Shown: positions 5,897 through 10,220 of the stretch, one piece after another
Layout: each line of letters opens with the position of its first letter
Numbering within the stretch: position 1 is the first letter of the stretch
Origin: Modestobacter sp.
GTDB lineage: Bacteria > Actinomycetota > Actinomycetes > Mycobacteriales > Geodermatophilaceae
NCBI GenBank assembly: GCA_025963425.1
Contig: JAOPUQ010000510.1
Span: 1-10,220 of the forward strand
Reading direction: 5' to 3'
DNA length: 10,220 nucleotides
Translations under genes and position numbers: made by a program
The notes under the pieces: generated by a model
Seen by the model: only the letters and a program-made list of their open reading frames with translations
What the model was told of the DNA's origin: nothing
The model's database searches: none

Positions 5897-6913
5897 ATGC
5901 GGTTGCGTGCCCGAACACTCCTCACCCCCCTGGCCCTGACCGCAGTGCTGGCCACCGCCGCCTGCGGGAGCTCCGGCTCGTCCGGCACCGGCGGGGGCCA
6001 GGCCAGCGGCTCCGCGTCGGGCGACGCCTGTGCGCCCGTCGCCGGTGACCAGCTGGTCGTCCTGCGGGACGACAAGCAGCTGCAGAACGCCGACAACATC
6101 GTCCCGGCCGTCAACAGCGCCACCGCCACGGCCAGCCCGGCCGTGGTGACGACGCTCAACGCGGTCTCGGCGGCGCTGACCACCGAGGACCTCATCCGGA
6201 TGAACGCCGCCGTCGACGTCCAGCGGCAGAGCGCCGCCGACGTGGCAGCCGCCTACGTGCAGGACAACGGGCTGGCCGACGGGGTCTCCGGGGGCAGCGG
6301 CCCGATCGTGGTCGGCGGCTCGAACTTCACCGAGTCCACGGTGCTGGCCAACGTCTACGCCGACGTGCTGACCGCGGCCGGTTTCCAGGCCACCGTCCAG
6401 GAGGTCGGCAACCGGGAGCTGTACCTGCAGGCCCTGCGCTCCGGGCAGATCCAGGTCTTCCCGGAGTACCTGTCCACGGCCGCCGACTTCATCAACCGGC
6501 TCCCCGACGTCAACGGCCCCGACGCGGAGAGCATCGCCTCCTCGGACGTGGACGCCACCCTCTCGGCGCTCCGCCCGATCGCGCAGCAGGTCGGGCTGAT
6601 CTTCGGTGCGCCGTCCGAGGCCACCGACCAGAACGCGTTCGCGGTCACCCGGGAGCTGGCCGACCAGCTCGGGGTGACCACGCTGTCCGAACTGGCCGAC
6701 GCCTGCGGCGACGGCTCACTGGTGCTCGGTGGCCCGCCGGAGTGCCCGGAGCGCCCGCAGTGCCAGCCGGGCCTGGCGGACACCTACGGGCTGTCGTTCG
6801 CCAGCTTCACCGAGCTGGACGCCGGTGGTCCGCTGACCAAGGCGGCCATCCAGCAGGGTGAGGTCTCCATCGGCCTGGTCTTCAGCTCCGACGGCGCCCT
6901 GGCCCAGGGCTGA
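5897..6913 (+). CDS. OpuAC/OsmF-type substrate-binding lipoprotein, apparently circularly permuted
   Basis: 338 aa. Extracytoplasmic binding protein of the adjacent importer, expected to bind a quaternary amine. Signal peptide ~1-22 with Cys23 in ATAAC as the lipidation site, then a Gly/Ser tether to ~42. The domain order is unusual. Residues 51-127 (DQLVVLRDDKQLQNADNIVP, then LNAVSAALTTEDLIRMN and VAAAYVQDNGL) match the segment that normally ends OsmF/OpuCC proteins. The usual beginning, IVVGGSNFTESTVLANVYAD, starts only at 137, after the linker SGGSG (131-135). It is followed by SGQIQVFPEYLST (182-194), GPPECPERPQCQPGLADTYG (279-298) and the final VSIGLVFSSDGALAQG, after which a normal protein would continue with the piece found here at the N-terminus. 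The set of segments looks complete. ATG 5897 is preceded by AAGG (5885-5888). A strong terminator follows. Ligand identity is not determinable from sequence. Confidence 0.93.
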   Translation: MRLRARTLLTPLALTAVLATAACGSSGSSGTGGGQASGSASGDACAPVAGDQLVVLRDDKQLQNADNIVPAVNSATATASPAVVTTLNAVSAALTTEDLIRMNAAVDVQRQSAADVAAAYVQDNGLADGVSGGSGPIVVGGSNFTESTVLANVYADVLTAAGFQATVQEVGNRELYLQALRSGQIQVFPEYLSTAADFINRLPDVNGPDAESIASSDVDATLSALRPIAQQVGLIFGAPSEATDQNAFAVTRELADQLGVTTLSELADACGDGSLVLGGPPECPERPQCQPGLADTYGLSFASFTELDAGGPLTKAAIQQGEVSIGLVFSSDGALAQG

Positions 6914-6926
6914 CCGACCGCACCAC

Positions 6927-6971
6927 GAACGGAGGCGGGCACCCGACCGGGTGCCCGCCTCTCGTCCGTTC
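6927..6971. terminator. Strong bidirectional terminator hairpin
   Basis: A 12-bp perfect stem pairs AGGCGGGCACCC (6933-6944) with GGGTGCCCGCCT (6949-6960) around the loop GACC. A second outer helix, GAACGG (6927-6932) with CCGTTC (6966-6971), stacks beneath it with a short one-sided bulge. It sits between the convergent binding-protein and DUF1684 genes and can serve both. No long T-run follows, as is common in high-GC actinobacteria. Confidence 0.85.
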
Positions 6972-6980
6972 GCGGGAGCC

Positions 6981-7589
6981 TCAGTACCAGCCGCCGGGCG
7001 GCAACTGCTCCCCGGCGACCACGACCGCGTCGATCCGGTTGCCCTCCTGGGCCAGCGGGCACGACCAGCGCGGGTCGTAGGTGCACGACGGGTGGTAGGC
7101 GAAGTTGAGGTCGACCACCAGGTGCCCGGCGTCGCCGCCGAGGTCGGCGCCCTTGATGGTGTCGAGCAGGTAGCGCCCACCGCCGTAGGTCGTCGTCCCG
7201 GCGCTGCCGTCGCGCAGCGGCAGGAAGACCCCGCCGCCGTACCCGCCCAGCCACCAGACGTCCAGGCGCCCCAGCTCGCCCAGCGTCACCCGGCCCAGCC
7301 GGTCCATCCCCACCACGCCGTCGTCGGCGGTGGACAGCTGCAGCCGCAGCGGCTCCACGTCGGTGTCCAGCGCCGCGACGAACCGCAGCGACGGGTCGTA
7401 GGGGCCCACCGGCAGGCCGGTGAACGAGGCGCGGCCCGGCTCGTCCAACGGGGAGTCGGGATGGCCGCCGACCAGGGCGTCGCGCCCGGCCCGCCAGGCC
7501 CGCCAGCCCTCCTCGGGGTCGGTGGCAGCCCGTGCCCCGGCGTACAGCGCGGACACCTGGCGGCGCCAGTCGAGCAGGGACAGCGTCAT
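6981..7589 (-). CDS. DUF1684 domain-containing protein
   Basis: 202 aa, probably cytoplasmic; no signal peptide or membrane segment. Family of unknown function. Conserved features: LLDWRRQVSALYA (5-17), WRAGRDALVGGHPDSPL (32-48), FTGLPVGPYDPSLRF (56-70), LDVWWLGGYGGGVFLPLRD (109-127), TYGGGRYLLDTIKGADLG (134-151) and the densely conserved LNFAYHPSCTYDPRWSCPLA (161-180) with Cys169, Cys177 and His166. This C-terminal block resembles a compact ligand or active site, but no activity is assigned here. The minus-strand frame extends to 7862; the ATG at 7589 is chosen because the family motif begins at residue 5 and AGGGTGA (7600-7594) lies just upstream. The gene is single, convergent with the binding-protein gene and divergent from the next plus-strand gene, so a functional link to either is not implied. 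Confidence 0.9.
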   Translation of the reverse strand: MTLSLLDWRRQVSALYAGARAATDPEEGWRAWRAGRDALVGGHPDSPLDEPGRASFTGLPVGPYDPSLRFVAALDTDVEPLRLQLSTADDGVVGMDRLGRVTLGELGRLDVWWLGGYGGGVFLPLRDGSAGTTTYGGGRYLLDTIKGADLGGDAGHLVVDLNFAYHPSCTYDPRWSCPLAQEGNRIDAVVVAGEQLPPGGWY

Positions 7590-7688
7590 CCGGTCACCCT
7601 GCCACGACCGCGGGCGCAGAGCCCGGGACGGCCGGGACACCGGCTCGCGGAGCTGCGGCGATGACCCGGGAGCAGGCTCCGTCCCCCG

Positions 7689-7694
7689 TAAGCT
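7689..7694 (+). promoter_or_regulatory. Possible -10 box (TAAGCT) of a leaderless promoter
   Basis: TAAGCT fits TANNNT and is 7 bases before the ATG at 7702, suggesting the transcript begins at the start codon. No ribosome-binding site lies between them and no good -35 is visible at the usual distance. This gives the downstream gene its own promoter, although its homologues are often inside the folate/pantothenate operon. Confidence 0.5.
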
Positions 7695-7701
7695 GAGCCA
7701 C

Positions 7702-9816
7702 ATGGCAGGTCGTCGGGACGACAGCACCACCGGTCCCGACGCCGTCTCCGGAGCCCGGCGGGGGGAGCGGCCGTCGTCCTCCCGTTCCGGCACGCTGCGC
7801 ACGGTCGGTCCGGTCGTCGGCCTGCTGCTCGCGGTCGGCGCCACCGCCGCGGTCTTCTTCACCGACGACGCCCTGTACCTGCGGGTGGCCCTGCTGGCCG
7901 TCTGCTGGGCCTTCCTGGTCGCCGCCTTCCTGGCCGGGAACCGCCGCGTCGACCAGGTCGTGGCGCAGGCCCGGGAGGCCGAGCTGCGGCATGCCTACGA
8001 GGTCGAGCTCGAGCGCGAGGTCACCGCCCGCCGGGAGTACGAGCTGCACCTGGCCGACGAGCTGCGCCGGGAGACCGGGGCGGGGGTGCGACAGGAGCTG
8101 GCCGAGCTCCGCGGGGAGATCGCCTCCCTCGCGGGGCTGCGTGGCGACCTCGCGGCGCTGGCCGGGCTGCGCGCGGAACTGGCCGGGCTGACCCAGCTCC
8201 GCTCCGATCTCGGCCAGCTGCGCGGCGAGCTGTCCGAGCAGCTGTCCGGCGAGCTGCTGATCGAGCGGATGGTGATGCGGGCCCAGTCGGTGCGCGTGCC
8301 GGTCGACCGCGTCGGCGACGACCCCCGCGTCCTGGACGGCCGGACGGCGGACCGCGACGGGTGGAGCGCCACCACGTGGGAGGAGCCCCGCGGCGGACGG
8401 CGCCTGCCCGTCCCCGACGCCCGGCCGCCGGTCACCCCGCAGGTGCCGAGGTCGCCGGTCGAGTGGCTGGCCGACCGGTCGATGGTCGACCCGCTGGAGA
8501 CCCAGCGGGAGGGCAGCGGGGACGACGAGCCGGTCCGGCTGATCGCCTACCCGCCGAAGTCGCCGATCGAGTGGCTGGCCGACCGGTCACTGGTCGACGA
8601 GGACGCGCCGGCACCGGCGCCGGCGCCCGCCCCGGAGCCCGAGCCGCAGCGGCTGCGTCAGGTGGCGCCGCCGCCCCCGGCGGCCCGGCAGAGCCGGCAC
8701 CGCGTCGGCCTGGACGACGAGCAGACACCCGCGGCACCTCGCCGGCACCGCCGCGCCGCCGAGCCCGACGACCGCGACGACGACCTCGCGGGCCGTGCGG
8801 AGCCCCAGGACGCCGGCCACGCCCGGCTGACCGAGATCCTCGCCGAGAGCGGGGCCGGCACCCGGATCGGCGGCCGGCGACGCCGCCACGGGGACGAGGA
8901 CGACTCGGCCGACGACGTCCTGGCGCGGGTGCTCGGCCGCCGCGGAGCGGGCGCCGGCACGGAGGTCACCCCCGGCCGGGCAGCGGCACCGGCCGGGGGG
9001 AGTTGGGGCGCGGGCTCAGATGGGCCCGCGGGACAGCGCGCCGCCGTCCAGGGTGAGGGTCTGGCCGGTCACCCAGCCGGCACCGTCACCCAGCAGGTAG
9101 GCCGCGGCCTCGCCGACGTCCTCCGGGGTGCCCAGCCGGCCCGCCGGGTACTGCTGGGAGAGGGCGTCCTCCCGGCCGGTGAACAGCGCCTCGGCGAACC
9201 GGGTCTTCACCACCGCCGGGGCGACCGCGTTCACCCGGACCTTCGGGCCCAGCTCGACGGCCAGCTGCGTGGTCAGGTTGATCAGGGCGGCCTTGCTGAC
9301 GCCGTAGGCCGCGATCCCCTCGCTGGACTTCAGGCCCGCGACGGAGGCGACGATGAGCACCGAGCCGCCGTGCTCGGACATCCAGGCCCGCCAGGCCTCC
9401 TGCACCAGGCCGAGGCTGGACACGACGTTGGTGTCCAGGATCTTGCGGAAGGCGTCCAGCGGGGCGTCCATCAGCGGGCCGAACACCGGGTTGATGCCGA
9501 CGTTGCCGACCAGCACGTCCAGGGAGCCGAAGGTCTCGACGGCGGTGCGCACGGCCTCGGCACGGTGCTCGGCGTCCGCGGCGTTGCCCGCCACGGCGAC
9601 GGCCTTCTCCGGCCCGCCCAGGACCTCGACGGCCTCGGCCAGCGCGTCGGGCTTGCGGGCGGTGATGACCACGCGCGCCCCCCGGTTCACCAGGGCCTGC
9701 GCGATCCCCAGCCCGATGCCCCGGCTCGCGCCGGTGACCAGCGCCGTGCGTCCCTCGAACGAGCTCACCGATTGCCTCCGCTCCTGCCGGCCCCGGTGCC
9801 GGCGGGCACAAGGTAA
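7702..9816 (+). CDS. DUF6779-like two-TM coiled-coil protein; frame lacks a stop until 9816, credible protein ends near 8943
   Basis: Reads as 704 aa, but only residues 1-~414 look like a real protein. Order: Arg/Ser-rich cytoplasmic tail (1-33); two membrane helices (~34-53, ~57-79) joined by the short turn TDDALYL; charged helical region (83-130) with HAYEVELEREVTARREYELH; a leucine-rich coiled coil (131-185); then a disordered Pro/Ala/Arg/Asp-rich region with a duplicated motif SPVEWLADRSMVD (251-263) / SPIEWLADRSLVD (287-299). It ends with RLTEILAES (375-383) and DDVLARVLGRR (404-414). This resembles the Ala/Arg/Pro-rich membrane protein Rv3604c, which follows the DUF3180 gene in M. tuberculosis; the DUF6779 name is from memory. 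Residues after ~415 are translated from a terminator-like hairpin and from the antisense of the SDR gene, so they are probably not functional sequence. ATG 7702 has a leaderless promoter box. Function unknown; a membrane scaffold is one possibility. Confidence 0.65.
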   Translation: MAGRRDDSTTGPDAVSGARRGERPSSSRSGTLRTVGPVVGLLLAVGATAAVFFTDDALYLRVALLAVCWAFLVAAFLAGNRRVDQVVAQAREAELRHAYEVELEREVTARREYELHLADELRRETGAGVRQELAELRGEIASLAGLRGDLAALAGLRAELAGLTQLRSDLGQLRGELSEQLSGELLIERMVMRAQSVRVPVDRVGDDPRVLDGRTADRDGWSATTWEEPRGGRRLPVPDARPPVTPQVPRSPVEWLADRSMVDPLETQREGSGDDEPVRLIAYPPKSPIEWLADRSLVDEDAPAPAPAPAPEPEPQRLRQVAPPPPAARQSRHRVGLDDEQTPAAPRRHRRAAEPDDRDDDLAGRAEPQDAGHARLTEILAESGAGTRIGGRRRRHGDEDDSADDVLARVLGRRGAGAGTEVTPGRAAAPAGGSWGAGSDGPAGQRAAVQGEGLAGHPAGTVTQQVGRGLADVLRGAQPARRVLLGEGVLPAGEQRLGEPGLHHRRGDRVHPDLRAQLDGQLRGQVDQGGLADAVGRDPLAGLQARDGGDDEHRAAVLGHPGPPGLLHQAEAGHDVGVQDLAEGVQRGVHQRAEHRVDADVADQHVQGAEGLDGGAHGLGTVLGVRGVARHGDGLLRPAQDLDGLGQRVGLAGGDDHARPPVHQGLRDPQPDAPARAGDQRRASLERAHRLPPLLPAPVPAGTR
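8107..8196 (+). repeat. Three 30-base in-frame repeats (10-residue LR units) in a coiled coil
   Basis: Three consecutive 10-residue units start with Leu-Arg at residues 136, 146 and 156 (LRGEIASLAG, LRGDLAALAG, LRAELAGLTQ); a fourth LR at 166 is followed by one 7 residues later at 173. Leucine-type residues recur with 3-4-3 spacing. The DNA copies have diverged at third positions, so the repeat is kept at protein level. Confidence 0.7.
8452..8598 (+). repeat. Duplicated 13-residue EWLADRS motif in the DUF6779-like protein
   Basis: SPVEWLADRSMVD (8452-8490) and SPIEWLADRSLVD (8560-8598) differ at two conservative positions and are 108 bases (36 codons) apart. The intervening sequence is acidic and unlike the flanks, so only the motif and a preceding Pro plus basic residue are repeated. 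It may be a short linear binding motif in a disordered tail. Confidence 0.75.
8605..8646 (+). repeat. Pro/Ala/Glu low-complexity tract
   Basis: Alternating Ala-Pro then Glu-Pro codons (residues 302-315 of the DUF6779-like protein), from simple GCx-CCx repetition. It probably forms an extended, rigid linker between the duplicated EWLADRS region and the basic C-terminal part. Confidence 0.6.
8969..8999. terminator. Probable bidirectional terminator hairpin at the SDR/DUF6779 junction
   Basis: CCCCCGGCCGG (8969-8979) pairs perfectly with CCGGCCGGGGG (8989-8999) around a 9-base loop. It lies just after the last credible codons of the plus-strand gene and 17 bases beyond the minus-strand SDR stop, so it is placed to end both transcripts. 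No T-run is present. The plus-strand reading frame continues through it without a stop. Confidence 0.65.
9016..9768 (-). CDS. SDR family oxidoreductase, FabG5 (Rv2766c)-like
   Basis: 250 aa, classical short-chain dehydrogenase/reductase, cytoplasmic. Rossmann cofactor motif TGASRGIG (12-19); TARKP (36-40) after the second strand, where the Arg suggests NADP(H); VGNVG (87-91) in place of the usual NNAG; catalytic Asn114 (DTN), Ser142 (ASVAG), Tyr155 and Lys159 (YGVSK); C-terminal GWVTGQTLTLDGG (231-243). The segments GINPVFGPL, AWMSEHGG and KTRFAEALFTGREDAL resemble the M. tuberculosis FabG5 subgroup, whose substrate I do not know, so a fatty-acid 3-ketoacyl reductase role should not be assumed. 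The minus-strand frame extends to 10191; the GTG at 9768-9766 is chosen because GGAGG (9779-9775) lies 6 bases upstream and the SDR fold begins at residue 3. It sits opposite its neighbours, between two genes that are adjacent in related genomes. Confidence 0.94.
   Translation of the reverse strand: MSSFEGRTALVTGASRGIGLGIAQALVNRGARVVITARKPDALAEAVEVLGGPEKAVAVAGNAADAEHRAEAVRTAVETFGSLDVLVGNVGINPVFGPLMDAPLDAFRKILDTNVVSSLGLVQEAWRAWMSEHGGSVLIVASVAGLKSSEGIAAYGVSKAALINLTTQLAVELGPKVRVNAVAPAVVKTRFAEALFTGREDALSQQYPAGRLGTPEDVGEAAAYLLGDGAGWVTGQTLTLDGGALSRGPI
9810..9815 (-). promoter_or_regulatory. Possible -10 box (TACCTT) for the SDR gene
   Basis: On the minus strand TACCTT fits TANNNT. Transcription would start near 9803, giving a leader of about 35 bases that contains the GGAGG ribosome-binding site and a GC-rich hairpin. 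No -35 match is visible at the usual distance, so this rests on one short box. Confidence 0.3.
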
Positions 9817-9862
9817 CCGGCGTTCGCGAGCGGCCGGCGGGGTGCCCGGGTGAGTCAGGACA

Positions 9863-9878
9863 CAACGCCGGGACGTTG
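9863..9878. repeat. Short inverted repeat CAACG-N6-CGTTG
   Basis: Two 5-base arms separated by CCGGGA give a 16-base dyad in the divergent intergenic region. The size and position would suit a regulator-binding site, but a dyad this short is expected by chance fairly often. Confidence 0.3.
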
Positions 9879-9912
9879 CAGCCGGGGAGAGCTGGTCACA
9901 CACTTGCGACTG

Positions 9913-9932
9913 GCGTGACACCTGCGTGACAC
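9913..9932. repeat. Tandem direct repeat GCGTGACAC with 11-base period
   Basis: GCGTGACAC occurs at 9913-9921 and again at 9924-9932. The 11-base period places both copies on nearly the same face of the helix, as for cooperative binding of a regulator to direct repeats. GTCAC at 9895-9899 is the reverse complement of the GTGAC core. It is about 145 bases from both flanking start codons. Confidence 0.45.
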
Positions 9933-10075
9933 ACCCGTCGGGCGGACGACGCCCGGCCGGGTGGTTGCAGCAGCGCAGCGCCACCTGCACGACCTGCTCC
10001 ACCGGTCCACGACGACGTGGGCCGGCTGACCTGAGTCCGGTACCCGCGAGGGACTGGAACGAGAGGTGCACCGGG

Positions 10076-10220
10076 ATGCCTGATCGTCCCCTGCGCGCTG
10101 GTCTGCCGCGCGCGACGCCCCCTGCCGCGCGGCCCGCTGCCGGGCTGCCCCCGACCTCCGTGGCCCCGGCCCGGCTCCGTGTCGGCGTCATCGGCGCCGG
10201 CCGCGTCGGCTCCGTGCTGG
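10076..10220 (+). CDS. Rossmann-fold DUF2520 protein, N-terminal part (3' truncated by window)
   Basis: Only the first 48 codons are visible. A ~32-residue Pro/Ala/Arg-rich leader without features is followed by a Rossmann dinucleotide-binding start: RLRVGVIGAGRVGSVL (33-48) with GAGRVG at 40-45 on the GxGxxG pattern. This opening, and the position downstream of the folate genes and the DUF6779-like gene, match the Rossmann-like/DUF2520 proteins (Rv3603c in M. tuberculosis) that precede panC. They resemble ketopantoate reductase or pyrroline-5-carboxylate reductase in fold, but their substrate is not known to me. The ATG at 10076 is preceded by GAGAGG (10061-10066), 9 bases away; a GTG 28 codons further in would remove the disordered leader and cannot be excluded. 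If the usual order holds, panC should lie just beyond the window. Confidence 0.8.
   Translation, partial: MPDRPLRAGLPRATPPAARPAAGLPPTSVAPARLRVGVIGAGRVGSVL

Larger units (their letters stand above)
9769..10075. other. 307-base divergent intergenic region between SDR and DUF2520 genes
   Basis: No convincing gene lies here. It should carry promoters for both neighbours. Visible elements are a TACCTT box for the SDR side (9810-9815, minus), an inverted repeat CAACG/CGTTG (9863-9878) and two direct copies of GCGTGACAC (9913-9932) preceded by GTCAC (9895-9899). The part from ~9940 to 10060 is GC-rich with no recognised motif; GAGAGG (10061-10066) is the likely ribosome-binding site of the next gene. 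No tRNA, riboswitch or CRISPR-like structure is seen. Confidence 0.6.

Noticed and set aside
9841..9935. Possible riboswitch or small RNA in the SDR/DUF2520 gap
   Set aside because: Only short inverted and direct repeats are present; no extended paired structure or known aptamer core was found.
9769..10191. N-terminal extension of the SDR on the minus strand
   Set aside because: The SDR fold begins at residue 3 from GTG 9768, a GGAGG site is correctly placed, and the extension is low-complexity and overlaps the DUF2520 gene.
1..10220. Mobile elements, CRISPR arrays, tRNA or rRNA genes
   Set aside because: No transposase or integrase motifs, spaced palindromic repeats, cloverleaf or rRNA-like segments were seen.

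Overview
The window is very GC-rich (well over 70% by eye), with GTG starts, 4-base gene overlaps, TANNNT -10 boxes and actinobacterial protein families. It looks like an actinobacterial chromosome. The protein style (DUF6779-like membrane protein, DUF3180, DUF1684) fits the Geodermatophilaceae (Blastococcus/Geodermatophilus/Modestobacter type), but that family-level placement is an inference.

Layout. 1-3068 (+): end of ftsH, then folE, folP, folB, folK and a DUF3180 membrane protein, packed with overlaps of 4-8 bases or a 7-base gap; this is one translationally coupled folate operon. 3113-6913: a compatible-solute (OpuC/OsmF-type) ABC importer split into two divergent units. The CBS-domain ATPase is on the minus strand. 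Two permeases and a substrate-binding lipoprotein are on the plus strand. 6981-7589 (-): a DUF1684 protein. 7702 onward (+): a two-TM coiled-coil DUF6779-like protein whose frame has no stop until 9816. 9016-9768 (-): an SDR oxidoreductase of FabG5 type. 10076-end (+): start of a Rossmann/DUF2520 protein that usually precedes panC.

In Mycobacterium tuberculosis the order ftsH-folE-folP-folB-folK-DUF3180-(Ala/Arg/Pro-rich TM protein)-(DUF2520)-panC-panD is continuous (Rv3610c to Rv3601c). Here the same backbone is present but interrupted twice: by the transporter plus DUF1684 block (about 3069-7700) and by the minus-strand SDR (about 9000-9800).

The most striking observation is the substrate-binding protein. 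Its N-terminal ~80 residues match what is normally the C-terminal segment of the OpuAC/OsmF fold, and the normal N-terminal motif (VGGSNFTES) begins only at residue 138. The gene therefore appears circularly permuted, with a Gly/Ser-rich linker joining the old termini. Other points of interest are the 26-base gap between the divergent transporter genes, which holds a possible leaderless promoter and a nine-codon leader ORF coupled to the permease, and the DUF6779 frame running without a stop through a terminator-like hairpin and across the SDR gene.
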